Assembly: GCF_024582835.1 (NCBI RefSeq) | Contig: NZ_CP102096.1 | Coordinates: 1,302,001 to 1,366,000, forward strand | Length of the DNA: 64,000 nt | Direction of reading: 5' to 3' | Source of the DNA: Vibrio japonicus | GTDB lineage: Bacteria > Pseudomonadota > Gammaproteobacteria > Enterobacterales > Vibrionaceae | Part shown: positions 17,292-27,055 of the stretch, piece by piece | Position numbering within the stretch: the stretch's first letter is position 1 | Layout: the number at the start of each line of letters is the position of its first letter | Translations under genes and position numbers: made by a program | Notes under the pieces: generated by a model | Told to the model about the DNA's origin: nothing | Database searches by the model: none | What the model saw: the letters and a program-made list of their open reading frames with translations, nothing else

Positions 17292-17316
17292 GCTGGCGAA
17301 TAGCCAGCTTTTTTTT
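17292..17316 (+). terminator. Second, tandem terminator after iolA
   Basis: GCTGGC-GAATA-GCCAGC followed by eight T residues, a textbook intrinsic terminator directly after the first. Confidence 0.88.
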
Positions 17317-17731
17317 ATAAAAAACACTCCTCAAATGGCTTTGATGCGTAATTCAATTACATTTAATCAGGAACTTACGATCTGATCGACTATATGCGTA
17401 TGAGTTGGGTTTACTCTTATGCAGTAAGTTTTTAATCTTCTTGTGCACTGATACGGTCAGAGTTACTTTCCATGAAAGTCGATAAAAATAGCGACTCATA
17501 TTTTTATCGACATTAAAAATTAGTCCTGATTTTGGCATTTGGCCACCGCTTTAGTCATTGGACAATTTTCGTTCGGTTACCTAAATGGACACCGGATGGT
17601 CACCGCGCACTTTTTGAGAGTTTTGTGATTTTTCGAGAATGAATAAATGAGAATGAAAATGCGATTTACATTTAGAAGTAATAGGGGAGCAGGGTATTTA
17701 TTTTTGTTAAAAAGATAGATAGTTCAGATAC
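17317..17731. other. Gene-free region between iolA and the tRNA genes
   Basis: A 61-codon minus-strand frame at 17353-17538 lacks any ribosome binding site or motif. I see nothing else here. Confidence 0.5.
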
Positions 17732-17762
17732 AACAAAGCCAAGCTAAATGCTTGGCTTTGTT
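17732..17762 (-). terminator. Hairpin after the tRNA-Val pair
   Basis: AACAAAGCCAAGC pairs perfectly (13 bp) with GCTTGGCTTTGTT around TAAAT, immediately downstream of the tRNA genes, which are read on the minus strand. Confidence 0.7.
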
Positions 17763-17769
17763 TTAAATT

Positions 17770-17846
17770 TGGTGGGTCCGGGCGAACTCGAATCGCCGAC
17801 CCCTACCATGTCAAGGTAGTACTCTAACCAACTGAGCTACGGACCC
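17770..17846 (-). tRNA. tRNA-Val (GAC)
   Basis: On the minus strand GGGTCCG opens the acceptor stem and pairs with CGGACCC, followed by an encoded CCA. D arm AGCTCAGTTGGTTAGAG, anticodon stem CTACC/GGTAG with loop TTGACAT (anticodon GAC, codon GUC) and T arm GGCGATTCGAGTTCGCC are all complete. Length 77 nt with CCA. It is the second of two tandem copies. Confidence 0.95.
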
Positions 17847-17876
17847 AAATTTAGTGTTCTTATCCATAAGAAGGAA

Positions 17877-17953
17877 TGGTGCGTCTGAGTGGACTCGAAC
17901 CACCGACCCCTACCATGTCAAGGTAGTACTCTAACCAGCTGAGCTACAGACGC
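17877..17953 (-). tRNA. tRNA-Val (GAC)
   Basis: Same D and anticodon arms as the neighbouring gene, anticodon GAC, but a different acceptor stem (GCGTCTG/CAGACGC) and T stem (GGTGG/CCACT). Encoded CCA, 77 nt. The first copy in the direction of transcription, 30 nt from the second, so the pair is likely one transcript. Confidence 0.95.
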
Positions 17954-18285
17954 ATTCCTTAAGAACGGGGAGGATATTACCGAGAGTTATTTGCTCGTGC
18001 AAGAGCAATTTACATGAATTTCATCTGTTTGGTTTATATCTGCTCTAAATGGTGCGCTTTTATTCAGTCTAATGCGGAAAATGTGCTTTAAATCACATGG
18101 CTACAGTGGGGGAATTGGTGATTTTCATTCTGTTTAGGGTAGTGAAGGTCGTCACGAATGCGAGAACACATACATAAATCATCCACAAAACAACTAGATC
18201 TAACTCGTATAGGTTGTGTTATAGCATTGCGCCTCTAAACGAATTAAAAGCACTATGGCAGGGAATGATACGAGCTGAGTTTAAT

Positions 18286-19137
18286 ATGCAATTTCACCTT
18301 TCTAAACTGTCCATCTTTATTGTTTCGGTTTTGTTCCCTGTGACGGATTTGGCGTACGCAGACACACATAGCATGCCAGTGACACTCGCTAAAAATTACA
18401 GTAATGACGTTGATGTTAAAGACTACTGGGTGAGTGAGAAACTGGATGGTATACGCGCAATTTGGAATGGAAAAAAGTTGCTCACCCGTAATGGTGTCGA
18501 GATTAAAGCCCCCTCATGGTTTACCCAGCCGCTCCCTGACTATCCTCTAGAAGGTGAACTTTGGGCGGGAAGAGGAAAATTTCATCTTGTTCAGCAGACG
18601 GTACTGGATCAAACTCCGATAGATAAAGCATGGAAACAGATTGATTTTATGCTGTTTGATATGCCGCAAGCCGCAGGGGATTACACAAAGCGATATTACA
18701 ATATCGTCTATTTCACCAGAGTGGCGAAGTCAGATCACATTAAGTACATTGAGCATCTTCCCGTCGAAACCGAGCAAAGCCTTTACGACTATCTTGATCA
18801 AGTTGATGATAAAAAAGGCGAGGGTCTCATGCTACGCAAAATCACTAGCCGATATCAGGCTGGTCGTAGCAATGACCTGGTGAAATTAAAGAAATTCCAA
18901 GATGCCGAAGCATTAGTGATTGGATACAAAGGGGGCAAAGGGAAGTATCGCGGCCAGATGGGTGCGTTGCTGGTGCAGTTGGAATCTGGGCAGCAGTTCT
19001 ACCTGGGTAGTGGCTTTAACGATCTTCAACGACAAGATCCACCAAAGATTGGCACAACCATTACTTTTCGTTACAACGGCTACACGCAAAACGGAGTGCC
19101 TAAATTTGCACGATTTATTCGTGAGCGCGTTAATTAA
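18286..19137 (+). CDS. ATP-dependent DNA ligase with signal peptide
   Basis: A 283-residue minimal ATP-dependent ligase that seals nicks using a lysine-AMP intermediate. Motif I is EKLDGIRA with lysine K52; PLEGELWAG (motif III region), EGLMLRK (motif IV) and DLVKLKKFQDAEALVIGYK (motif V) follow, then an OB-fold with the C-terminal GVPKFARFIRERV. Residues 1-25 form a signal peptide (basic start, hydrophobic core, AYADTH cleavage region), so the mature enzyme is probably periplasmic, as I recall for the short Vibrio/Haemophilus ligases. The start is uncertain: ATG 18286 gives the cleanest signal peptide, but 18265 is possible. An NAD-dependent LigA must be elsewhere. Confidence 0.88.
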   Translation: MQFHLSKLSIFIVSVLFPVTDLAYADTHSMPVTLAKNYSNDVDVKDYWVSEKLDGIRAIWNGKKLLTRNGVEIKAPSWFTQPLPDYPLEGELWAGRGKFHLVQQTVLDQTPIDKAWKQIDFMLFDMPQAAGDYTKRYYNIVYFTRVAKSDHIKYIEHLPVETEQSLYDYLDQVDDKKGEGLMLRKITSRYQAGRSNDLVKLKKFQDAEALVIGYKGGKGKYRGQMGALLVQLESGQQFYLGSGFNDLQRQDPPKIGTTITFRYNGYTQNGVPKFARFIRERVN

Positions 19138-19140
19138 TCT

Positions 19141-20148
19141 CTATCTGCTTGGGAGCGCTCCACATCGCGCAAACAACGATTTCCAATAGTCGACGTGGGC
19201 AGAAATCGATTGGCGAAATTGAGCATGGTAAGCCTGTATTGGGTAACGAAAGTTAGGGTGCGCAGATTGAGTAAAGCCAATCATGGGCTCGATGCGTAAA
19301 TAGACGCTGTCTAATTTGGCTAAATACGCCTGAATGTCTTCGATAAATAGCTGCTGAAATACATTTCTTAAATACTTGAACTTGGTGGTATCGCGGGACT
19401 GTCCGCAAATAATCCTTTCATCGTACGTTTTAAGTTGTTGAGTAATCGTGTTGAGTTTAATGCTTGCATTGAGCATTGAATAACTGAGTTCACCTATTGC
19501 GGGTTCTTTTTCTAACACTTCTTGATAGGGTACAACACTGTTTAAGGTGTTAGTGAATGTCACTTCACTTGTCGTGTGCCAGGCGGCATCTATTTGGTTG
19601 ATGGCTTGTAACAGGGTAGAACTGATGGATGCATTGTCTGCGTTTATCCATTCATAAGCGGTGAGCTGAGAACGCATGGCATCACTTGTGTACACTAAGT
19701 TGCTGAAATGCATGGGAAGTTGATTACGCTTTGTGGATGCAAGTTGAGTTAGCTGCGCTTTCAAAGCCGGTGAGAGCGCCTCATTTAATAGGCAGCGATC
19801 AATCCCATAAATGAGCTGTACCTGATAATCAAAGTTTCGAAATTGATCTTGCACTTTTCCTAGTACGGAATTCTTTTCTGCGATGAGATTGAACAGTTCG
19901 CACTTTCTCAACTCATAGCTGTCGAGTAAGCCAATCGTGACGAGAGGAATGTCGAAATTTAAATCTCGTTTCGTCGGTAAGAGAATATTGGTATTCGTGT
20001 TGAGCGGAAGGGGCTCGGCGTCTTGCACATTAGCAATTCGGTTTAGGTAGGTAGAAAATTTAGCGTCCACAGGATGAGTCGCCCAATCGCAACCGGAAAT
20101 TAGAAAACTGAACAGTAAAATTAACGTCCTACGCATCTTCATCATCAT
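19141..20148 (-). CDS. DUF3080 family lipoprotein
   Basis: A 335-residue exported lipoprotein. The N-terminus is a lipoprotein signal with basic residues, a hydrophobic core and lipobox LISGC (Cys about residue 20). The rest is mostly helical, soluble and matches the DUF3080 family I associate with Vibrio and relatives; no function is known to me. Aspartate after the lipid cysteine (CDW) may mean inner-membrane retention by the +2 rule. It converges with the ligase gene with only 3 nt between the ends. Start codon ambiguous: MMMKM offers several ATGs. Confidence 0.75.
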   Translation of the reverse strand: MMMKMRRTLILLFSFLISGCDWATHPVDAKFSTYLNRIANVQDAEPLPLNTNTNILLPTKRDLNFDIPLVTIGLLDSYELRKCELFNLIAEKNSVLGKVQDQFRNFDYQVQLIYGIDRCLLNEALSPALKAQLTQLASTKRNQLPMHFSNLVYTSDAMRSQLTAYEWINADNASISSTLLQAINQIDAAWHTTSEVTFTNTLNSVVPYQEVLEKEPAIGELSYSMLNASIKLNTITQQLKTYDERIICGQSRDTTKFKYLRNVFQQLFIEDIQAYLAKLDSVYLRIEPMIGFTQSAHPNFRYPIQAYHAQFRQSISAHVDYWKSLFARCGALPSR

Positions 20149-20184
20149 TTGATAGCTAATGTAATAATCTTATGCACCGTAAAG

Positions 20185-20210
20185 AAAAAGGCCAGCAAAC
20201 TGACCTTTTT
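20185..20210 (-). terminator. Terminator after norM
   Basis: AAAAAGG-C-CAG pairs with CTG-A-CCTTTTT (one mismatch) around a short loop; on the minus strand the stem ends in TTTTT. Confidence 0.6.
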
Positions 20211-20243
20211 GATTGGTTGGGATACTTTGTGTAGAGGCGAGCC

Positions 20244-21614
20244 TTATTTAGCGGCAAGTGTTAACTGGATATCATCCTCTTGTTTATGCATCCAGTGCAG
20301 TCGGATACCGAGCAGAAATGCTGCGGAGGACAAGCCGATAATAAATCCAATCCAAAATCCATGAGCGCCCATAGGTTCGACAATCCAATCTGTCATACCC
20401 AAGATGTAACCACTCGGAAGGCCCAAAATCCAGTACGCAACAAAGGTACGATTAAAAATGGCGGACATATCTTTGTAACCACGTAACGCGCCAGCGGCAA
20501 CCACTTGTATGGCATCCGTTAGCTGGTACACCGCTGCCAAAAACAGCAGTTGTATCGCGATGTCGATGACGGCTCGGTTATCGGTATAGAGCAGTGCGAC
20601 TTGTTCTCTAAATACAATGGTGAATAGCGCGGTAAAGCCGGCAAGAGCGACTGCCACGATAAGCCCAACGTGCGAGGCAATCTTAGCACCTTCGACATTT
20701 TGCTCCCCTAAACAGTGCCCTACACGGATACTCACTGCGGCACCAACACTCATCGGCAGCATGAAAACAAGCGAAGAGAAGTTAATCGCAACTTGGTGCG
20801 CAGCTACAATGAGGGGCCCTAAAGGCGCAACCATCAGAGCGACCACCGCAAACAGTGTCACTTCAAAAAATAGAGCAGCAGCAACAGGGAATCCTAACTT
20901 AAACAAGCGAACTAATGGCTTAAGTTGAGGTTTATGGAATTGACCAAATACATTGATTTTCGCCACGCGATCAGAGGTTAAGATGTACACCAGCAACATC
21001 AGGAACATGATCCAGTACACGATGGTGGTTGCGACGCCACATCCCACACCGCCTAGCGCTGGCGCTCCAAATTTTCCGTAGACGAAAATCCAGTTAAGTG
21101 GAATGTTAAGCAGCAGGCCAAAGAAGCCAATCACCATAGCGGGTTGAGTTAAAGACATACCATCTGTAAAGCTGCGCAGTGCCTGAAAGAGTAGAAAAGC
21201 AGGTACGGCCAGCATCACTGCGTACATATACCCGTTGGTCTTTTCTGCCATTAACGACTCAACCTCCATCAACTCCAAGATGTATTGAGTTTGGAAAAGC
21301 ACAGCAATAATGGGAACAGAGATAAGCAATGCCATTGCGATGCCTTGTTGTATCTCAAAAGGGATCTTCTCTCGACGCCCAGAGCCATTCAGTTGGGCGA
21401 CAACGGGAACCAAGGCCATCAGTAACCCGATACCAAAAAGAATCGAAGGCAACCAAATGCTGGACGCGATCGATACGGCAGCCATATCAACAGCACTGAC
21501 ACCACCAGCCATAACGGTGTCGACAAACCCCATCCCAGTTTGCGCTACAGATGCAATGAGCACGGGAGTAGCTAACTTAATGAGCTTGTTGGTTTCTTGT
21601 TTGTAACGATGCAC
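20244..21614 (-). CDS. norM: NorM, MATE-family multidrug/Na+ antiporter
   Basis: A 456-residue inner-membrane exporter with 12 membrane helices that expels cationic drugs and dyes in exchange for Na+. The reading follows Vibrio NorM throughout: HRYKQETNKLIKLATPVLIA, TGMGFVDTVMAG, AALFFEVTLFAVVALMVAP, VAAHQVAINFSSLVFMLPMS and AAGALRGYKDM. A GTG at 21614 is taken as the start because it gives the usual HRYK beginning and has GGAG 7 nt upstream; a 28-residue longer reading has no support. It is divergent from riboflavin synthase, an arrangement I recall from other Vibrio genomes. Confidence 0.93.
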   Translation of the reverse strand: MHRYKQETNKLIKLATPVLIASVAQTGMGFVDTVMAGGVSAVDMAAVSIASSIWLPSILFGIGLLMALVPVVAQLNGSGRREKIPFEIQQGIAMALLISVPIIAVLFQTQYILELMEVESLMAEKTNGYMYAVMLAVPAFLLFQALRSFTDGMSLTQPAMVIGFFGLLLNIPLNWIFVYGKFGAPALGGVGCGVATTIVYWIMFLMLLVYILTSDRVAKINVFGQFHKPQLKPLVRLFKLGFPVAAALFFEVTLFAVVALMVAPLGPLIVAAHQVAINFSSLVFMLPMSVGAAVSIRVGHCLGEQNVEGAKIASHVGLIVAVALAGFTALFTIVFREQVALLYTDNRAVIDIAIQLLFLAAVYQLTDAIQVVAAGALRGYKDMSAIFNRTFVAYWILGLPSGYILGMTDWIVEPMGAHGFWIGFIIGLSSAAFLLGIRLHWMHKQEDDIQLTLAAK

Positions 21615-21776
21615 GCATGAACTCCAAACGACGTGAAGGGCTCCTACTGACCTGAATCTAACGAGGGTAGAGGGATAGCCAATAGAGGAAATGAACAATT
21701 AATGTAAGCGATTGCTTTTGTATGGCATGATAAAGAAATCTTGATTTAAGCACCAACAAAAACTGACGGAATTTCT

Positions 21777-22391
21777 ATGTTTACCGGAATTGTACAAGGC
21801 ATGGCAGAGGTCGTAGCCATTGATAAGAAAGAAGCGTTTCAAACCCATACTATCAGACTGCCAGAGTCGATGAGTGCTGGATTAGAAATTGGTGCGTCTG
21901 TTTCTCATAATGGTTGCTGTTTGACGGTGACAAAAATAGCGGGTGAACACATTTCATTTGACCTGATGCAAGCGACGCTAAAATTGACAAACTTGGGTGC
22001 TTTGCAGATTGGCGATGTTGTTAATGTCGAGCGCGCTGCTAAGTTTGGTGATGAGATTGGTGGGCATAGCATGTCTGGCCATGTGAGTCTGGTTGCGACC
22101 ATTTCAGACGTTATCGATACGCCAAACAATCGAACGATCTGGTTTGAACTACCTGAAGAGAGCATGAAGTACGTATTAGCCAAAGGTTATATTGGACTGG
22201 ATGGCTGCTCTCTGACAATTGGTGAAGTCGAAGGCCGCCTTTTTTCTGTTCATTTGATCCCTGAAACACTGCAACGCACGCTGTTTGGAAAGCGAAAAGT
22301 GGGCGATAGGATAAACGTGGAATTTGATCCACAGACACAAGCTATAGTCGACACAGTCGAGCGAGTGCTTGCAGCAAAACACATATCTTAA
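21777..22391 (+). CDS. ribE: Riboflavin synthase, alpha subunit
   Basis: A 204-residue enzyme that dismutates two 6,7-dimethyl-8-ribityllumazine molecules to riboflavin. Two lumazine-binding repeats are visible: residues 1-97 ([32 protein letters not shown]) and 98-195 ([33 protein letters not shown]). The start MFTGIV is invariant in the family. It stands alone, outside a rib operon, with norM divergent. I see no FMN riboswitch in the 160 bp upstream. Confidence 0.95.
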   Translation: MFTGIVQGMAEVVAIDKKEAFQTHTIRLPESMSAGLEIGASVSHNGCCLTVTKIAGEHISFDLMQATLKLTNLGALQIGDVVNVERAAKFGDEIGGHSMSGHVSLVATISDVIDTPNNRTIWFELPEESMKYVLAKGYIGLDGCSLTIGEVEGRLFSVHLIPETLQRTLFGKRKVGDRINVEFDPQTQAIVDTVERVLAAKHIS

Positions 22392-22408
22392 AAGAGAGTG
22401 CTCTCGTA

Positions 22409-22438
22409 ACCGGATGCTGGTTTAAAGCAGCATCCGGT
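22409..22438. terminator. Hairpin between ribE and the CPXCG gene
   Basis: ACCGGATGCTG pairs perfectly (11 bp) with CAGCATCCGGT around an 8-nt loop, between convergent genes. No U-run on either side. Confidence 0.5.
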
Positions 22439-22462
22439 ATCCCTAGTTTGAGCGATTAAAGC

Positions 22463-22666
22463 TCAAAAAATCTGCTCATCATCCGCGTCAACTGACAGCT
22501 CTATTGTATCTAATTGTTCGTTCACCATCATATTGAAGTGGATGGCGTTACAGCATGCTGGACAATCTTCATAGAACTCTTGATTACCGTTTGAGGCATC
22601 CAGTGTGACGGCAATGGAATGACCACAGTGAGGGCAGGGTACGAATTTTTCCGTGTATTCTCGCAT
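22463..22666 (-). CDS. CPXCG-motif cysteine-rich protein
   Basis: A 67-residue protein with two cysteine pairs: CPHCG near residue 11 and CPACC near residue 35, likely a zinc ribbon. The acidic C-terminus (SVDADDEQIF) and overall length fit the CPXCG family of small gammaproteobacterial proteins. No function is known to me. AAGGTAGAGAATT gives a reasonable ribosome binding site before the ATG. Confidence 0.8.
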   Translation of the reverse strand: MREYTEKFVPCPHCGHSIAVTLDASNGNQEFYEDCPACCNAIHFNMMVNEQLDTIELSVDADDEQIF

Positions 22667-22789
22667 AATTCTCTACCTTCTCTTCTGATGAATTACTCCT
22701 CAGAGTCATAGAACATTTCCTTACTGTCATATTAATCATAAGTCTGAAATAAACGATTGGACAAAGAATTAATACAAATTCCGACTTTA

Positions 22790-23656
22790 TTAGTACGACA
22801 ATATCTTATTAATCAATACCTGAGACTGATCCAAATAGTGTCCACCAAACTGGTTATAGTGATTAAGCAAATGGTAAAGGTTGTAAATATCCTTTCGTTC
22901 AGTGTATTTGTAATCGAGAGGGAGAATGCTTTCATACCCTTGGTAAAATTCTGGCTGGAAGCCGCCAAACAACTCCGTCATAGCGATGTCACATTCGCGA
23001 TCACCCCAGTAACAGGCAGGGTCAAAGCAGATTGGACCAAAAACAGATTGTGCCGCGTTTCCGTTCCATAAATCGCCATGTAAAAGAGAAGGGCGCGGTT
23101 GATGTCCTGCGAGGTGTTCATGGATTACTTCGATAAACTCGCTGATGTTAACAAGGTTGACTCCTTTCTCCTTGACTAATTGAAGTTGCCAACCAATTCT
23201 TTGTTCAGAGAAAAATCGTGCCCATTTTCGCTCCCATTTATTGGGTTGCAAAGTCTCACCAATATAGTTGTCTTGATCGAATCCGAACTCTTTTTGTTCT
23301 CCCCATTGATGTAACCGAGCCAACTGTTGACCAAACAAATAACTGTTTGAGTCGTCTTCAAGCGGTTTGGTTGGCAGGTAGTTGAGAACAATAAATGAAT
23401 TGTTTTTGGACTGACCAGTAAAAATAAACTCAGGCACAGAGACCGTATTACTTTCACGTAGTATGCGGATGTTTTCTGCTTCGACTTCGAATTTAGGCAA
23501 AAATTCACGAGTGTTAATCTTAACAAAGTAGCGCTGTTCGCCGTCGGTTATCATGTAACATTCGTTAATATCACCCCCTGTTACTTTCGTCTTTTCGGTG
23601 ATATCGAACGTGAACATAAGGGTCTCAGAAAGCTGTTGAGAAATGGCTTGCCACAT
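22790..23656 (-). CDS. Fructosamine/ketosamine-3-kinase family protein
   Basis: A 288-residue kinase-fold protein that probably phosphorylates protein-bound ketosamines (deglycation) or a small amine sugar. ATP-binding lysine region YFVKINTRE near residue 45, catalytic loop SLLHGDLWNGNAA near residue 193, and metal-binding CFDPACYWGDRECDIAMTEL follow the FN3K/YniA pattern (PF03881). Length is normal. It is a single gene with no operon partner. ATG at 23656 follows GGGAAAAGT. Confidence 0.88.
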   Translation of the reverse strand: MWQAISQQLSETLMFTFDITEKTKVTGGDINECYMITDGEQRYFVKINTREFLPKFEVEAENIRILRESNTVSVPEFIFTGQSKNNSFIVLNYLPTKPLEDDSNSYLFGQQLARLHQWGEQKEFGFDQDNYIGETLQPNKWERKWARFFSEQRIGWQLQLVKEKGVNLVNISEFIEVIHEHLAGHQPRPSLLHGDLWNGNAAQSVFGPICFDPACYWGDRECDIAMTELFGGFQPEFYQGYESILPLDYKYTERKDIYNLYHLLNHYNQFGGHYLDQSQVLINKILSY

Positions 23657-23979
23657 ACTTTTCCCCTGAACAATGAGCGGTATACACTAATTGTAGAAGA
23701 ACAGCGGCGATGAAACTGACTCAGAGTGCAAAAAATTCAACGATTTAAAGAGAAGTTAAGACTGAGTTGATAAAATGTGAGGTGAATCGCGACTAAACTA
23801 TTCTAATTACATAAGAATTCGAACCGTGTGTAAATGTGAGAATAGATTAGTAATTTGTCATTATTACATCTGTATCGAGGGTTTTGTCAGTAAATGACCT
23901 TGCATAAGTTGTTTAAAGCCTTTGATTTGACATAGTATTACCCTGTACTGTAACGACAACACAAGAATGGAGAGAAGCT
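23657..23979. promoter_or_regulatory. Divergent intergenic region with a sigma-70-like promoter
   Basis: No gene. Toward the right gene, TTGACA (23927-23932) is followed after 16 nt by TGTAAC (23949-23954), a plausible promoter 26 nt upstream of the DUF3802 start. The left half shows nothing specific. Confidence 0.45.
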
Positions 23980-24324
23980 GTGGTAGTAGAGACCGATGGG
24001 TATTTAGCTTTAATCGAACATTTAGCTTTTAATTTGGATATATTTACATCGGACAAGAGTGACACTGGATCAGAAAGTGTCGAAGATGTCGTTACCGATA
24101 TGGTGGCCAGTAATATTATGGCCATTTTCGAGCAGAACCCAGACATGCACTCTAGCGTTAGATTTAAACTGCTAAAAGAAGCCGACTCTGTCGTTGAAGA
24201 TCTGAGTGAGGTGCTAGCTGGAGTGTGGAGCAAGCCCGCGACAAACGAGCAAATTGCTTTTTTAGATGAGTATGTTGCGCTTTTGAAGAACTTATTTGAT
24301 TCTGCTGTCGCACAGTCCTACTAA
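23980..24324 (+). CDS. DUF3802 family protein
   Basis: A 114-residue acidic, all-helical soluble protein that I recognise as DUF3802, a family largely confined to Vibrio and close relatives. No catalytic motif is visible and the function is unknown. Start is a GTG at 23980 with GGAGAGAAG 4-12 nt upstream. The stop overlaps the stop of the convergent lipoprotein gene by 4 nt. Confidence 0.78.
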   Translation: MVVETDGYLALIEHLAFNLDIFTSDKSDTGSESVEDVVTDMVASNIMAIFEQNPDMHSSVRFKLLKEADSVVEDLSEVLAGVWSKPATNEQIAFLDEYVALLKNLFDSAVAQSY

Positions 24325-24920
24325 CTCGACGGCAGATTACTTTCAGGTGGGGAAATCACCCGCCTGAAATGCCAGAATTTCGAAGCCCAGTAAGGGTTAT
24401 CTAGCCTTGAGATCATCACGCCTTGAGATGTAGAAGCGTGCATGAATTGCTTATTGCCAATGTAGACTCCCACATGCCTCATGGTTCGCGTTGTTTTAAA
24501 AAACGCCAAGTCGCCCACTCTTATCTCTTTGTATTTTACCTGTTTGCCCATTTTTGATTGCATGTATGTTGTTCTAGGGAGCTCCATATCTAGGGCATCG
24601 CGATACGCTACCTGAACGAATGCAGAGCAATCAATGCCATTAAAACTGCTGCCTCCAAGCCTGTATGGCGCGCCTTCCCACGTTTTGTACACCTGCATCA
24701 ATGACGCTTTTGTTGATAATTGAGGGGGAATCACTGCTGGTGGAACTTCGATCTGTTCGATTGGTGGAGCAGGTTCGTCAAATTGAGTTTCCGGACTCGA
24801 AGAACAGCCAAACAAAGCGGCCAGCATGATAGAAGCAGGAATCATACGCTTGAGTTTGTTAACGCTAATGTTTTGTTCTGTACGTGACTGTTTTGTAAGT
24901 AACTGTTCTTTTAGTGACAT
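24321..24920 (-). CDS. NlpC/P60 family lipoprotein (cell-wall endopeptidase)
   Basis: Probable periplasmic peptidoglycan DL-endopeptidase anchored as a lipoprotein. The lipobox is LAALFGC. The NlpC/P60 domain has the catalytic cysteine in NGIDCSAFVQVAY, then GDLAFFKT and the histidines in MRHVGVYIG and FMHAS. The start is not certain: ATG 24920 gives 199 residues with a long n-region before the hydrophobic core, while ATG 24845 gives a tighter lipoprotein signal. Upstream in-frame codons to 25085 overlap the divergent receptor gene and are rejected. It resembles the short Spr/NlpC lipoproteins. Confidence 0.85.
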   Translation of the reverse strand: MSLKEQLLTKQSRTEQNISVNKLKRMIPASIMLAALFGCSSSPETQFDEPAPPIEQIEVPPAVIPPQLSTKASLMQVYKTWEGAPYRLGGSSFNGIDCSAFVQVAYRDALDMELPRTTYMQSKMGKQVKYKEIRVGDLAFFKTTRTMRHVGVYIGNKQFMHASTSQGVMISRLDNPYWASKFWHFRRVISPPESNLPSS

Positions 24921-24987
24921 TGAACTGTAATATTTCCTAAATAGAATGACGGCTTTATAAACTTTTGTATGAAGTCTGCTGTTTAGA

Positions 24988-27021
24988 ATGAAGAACAAAA
25001 ATAATAAACCTTCTCTATCTCTTATCCAAACAATTAGTACCGTGTTTGTTACCATCACACTACTGGTAATTACACTTGCTGTCACTAGTATTAATGGTTT
25101 AGATAGGGTCGATACTCAATTTAGCAGTTTGTCGGATAAAGCTTTACCGCTAGCTATGACCAATGCAAAGCTCACTCAAACCATTCTAGAGCAAGTGAAG
25201 CAGTTAGGGTACGGTACACAGGTTGAATCCAGCGAAGAGTTAGAAGCGATCCGCGCTAAGATAGATCAACTCGTCGCAAAGACAAAGCAATCACGTAACC
25301 ATGTTTTCGATATATCAGTAGGCTTTAACAACGCGCTTTCAGAGCAACAACAGCAAGAAATCAGCGCTAACATCTCAACGCTTTTCACGCTAACAGACAA
25401 TATTCTGGATGTTCAGTCAAAACTACTGGTGATGCAACAGGGTATCGATTCAGAAGTGGCAAGCTTTCGTTATGGTCTAAGTTCAATGGGCCCGGAAATG
25501 AGCCGAATCAGTTCGTTCTTAGCCGTTGATAACCCAGAATCATCGGATGCCGCGAACCGCTTTATTGCCAGTGCATCGTCAATGGAAAGTACTTTTTTAG
25601 TACTTATGATGGAGTCTGACCTTGAAAAAGCGCAAAGTCATTACAAAGAAATGCGTAACCGTATTGCCGGTATTAATTTAGCGTTTGATGACTTTGAAGA
25701 GTGGCACCCAGATATTAATGAGTTTGCTAGTCTGACTGCACCATATGACATGGTCAAGACAGGCTTTGTAGAAAATGGTGTTTTAGATCAGCTTCTGCAC
25801 AAGCTAGAGCTAACACAAATCCAAAAAGGTCAGGTTGCTCAAGCGGCAGTCGTAGCAAATAAGACGAATGACTTACTGAGCCGCGTATCATCAACCGCAG
25901 AAGGTTTGATTGAAGACAGCAAAACCGTCGTTAACGACACAATGAATCAAATGATCTGGACCATGATTATCAGCAGTGTGGTGCTTGTATTGATTATTGT
26001 GGTGACTTGGCTTGCGTTACGTGCGTGGGTGAATAGAGGGCTCAAAAACATACTGTCGAATCTGAATAACCTGACAGAACACGACTTTACGCAACATATT
26101 GAACTTCGCGGTCCGCTAGAGCTTAAAGAGGTCGCGCGTAAGCTAAACCAAGTGATTGACTCAACGCGTGAATCGATTTCTACGGTAACAAGAAACTGCG
26201 AGACACTCTATCAAACCGCGGAAATCAGCCATGGTGCGGCTGAAAAATCACGCTCAAGTTTAACTCAACAAAATGAATCGCTGGCTAGCATGATCACGAC
26301 TATTGGCCAATTAGAAGCCTCTATCCGCGAAATCGCTACCGTAACCAATGAATCGTACAGTGAGTCTCAACGCGCGGCAGAGCACTCAAGTCATGGGGTC
26401 ACCGCCATCGAGCAGAATCAAAAAAGACTGCAATCGTTGGAAAATACGCTGAACTTGAACGAAGCCTCGATGCTTGAACTCGATAGCCGTGTGAAGCAGA
26501 TCAGTGAGATGGTCGATATGATTGCCGGCATCGCAGACAACACGAACTTGCTGGCGTTGAACGCAGCCATAGAAGCGGCTCGTGCGGGAGAGCAAGGACG
26601 AGGGTTTGCCGTTGTTGCAGATGAAGTGCGTAAACTTGCCAGCGATACTTCTGAACAAACAAGCAAAATACGTGACCGCATGAGCGAGTTGGTCACAGCG
26701 GCAGAGAAATCGCGTTCTGCGGTGACCGACACCAGAACAGAAATGACCTTTGCTTTGGAGTCTAGCGAACAGGTGAAGCACACCTTTGAAGACATCGCGA
26801 ATGCTGTGTCTCAGATCCGTGAACGCGTTGAACAGATTACTGTCGCCACCGAAGAGCAAGAGAGAGCAACAGCGGAAGTCAGCCGTTCAATTACGCATGT
26901 TTCAGAGCAAGGTAAGCAGACCAACCTTCAGTTAGAGTCTATGGTGGAGAGTTCAGAGCAGGTGGCCGAGATCGCAGGGCATCAGCAAACGATGCTTCAC
27001 AAGTACGAATTACACCACTAA
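24988..27021 (+). CDS. Methyl-accepting chemotaxis protein
   Basis: A 677-residue inner-membrane chemoreceptor. TM1 at residues 12-34, a periplasmic helical sensor domain of about 290 residues, TM2 at 323-345, a HAMP region to about 400 and a cytoplasmic signalling domain. The hairpin tip is the near-invariant [20 protein letters not shown] and [15 protein letters not shown] around residues 516-550, where CheA/CheW bind. The ligand is unknown. There is no C-terminal CheR-binding pentapeptide. It is monogenic, followed by a clear terminator. Confidence 0.93.
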   Translation: MKNKNNKPSLSLIQTISTVFVTITLLVITLAVTSINGLDRVDTQFSSLSDKALPLAMTNAKLTQTILEQVKQLGYGTQVESSEELEAIRAKIDQLVAKTKQSRNHVFDISVGFNNALSEQQQQEISANISTLFTLTDNILDVQSKLLVMQQGIDSEVASFRYGLSSMGPEMSRISSFLAVDNPESSDAANRFIASASSMESTFLVLMMESDLEKAQSHYKEMRNRIAGINLAFDDFEEWHPDINEFASLTAPYDMVKTGFVENGVLDQLLHKLELTQIQKGQVAQAAVVANKTNDLLSRVSSTAEGLIEDSKTVVNDTMNQMIWTMIISSVVLVLIIVVTWLALRAWVNRGLKNILSNLNNLTEHDFTQHIELRGPLELKEVARKLNQVIDSTRESISTVTRNCETLYQTAEISHGAAEKSRSSLTQQNESLASMITTIGQLEASIREIATVTNESYSESQRAAEHSSHGVTAIEQNQKRLQSLENTLNLNEASMLELDSRVKQISEMVDMIAGIADNTNLLALNAAIEAARAGEQGRGFAVVADEVRKLASDTSEQTSKIRDRMSELVTAAEKSRSAVTDTRTEMTFALESSEQVKHTFEDIANAVSQIRERVEQITVATEEQERATAEVSRSITHVSEQGKQTNLQLESMVESSEQVAEIAGHQQTMLHKYELHH

Positions 27022-27027
27022 CAACGA

Positions 27028-27055
27028 AAACGGAGCTGAAAAGCTCCTTTTTTAT
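27028..27055 (+). terminator. Terminator after the chemoreceptor gene
   Basis: GGAGC-TGAAAA-GCTCC followed by TTTTTT. It lies between convergent genes and touches the stop of the next one. Confidence 0.85.

Noticed and set aside
17353..17538. 61-codon minus-strand frame upstream of the tRNA genes
   Set aside because: No start signal, and composition like noncoding AT-rich DNA.
17770..17953. tRNA genes as an integration site for a mobile element
   Set aside because: No integrase, no repeated tRNA 3' end nearby, and the neighbouring genes are ordinary Vibrio core genes.
21699..21776. FMN riboswitch before riboflavin synthase
   Set aside because: The space to norM is too short and lacks the conserved RFN-element sequences.
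23176..23526. 116-codon frame inside the fructosamine kinase gene
   Set aside because: Shadow of a well-supported gene in another frame.
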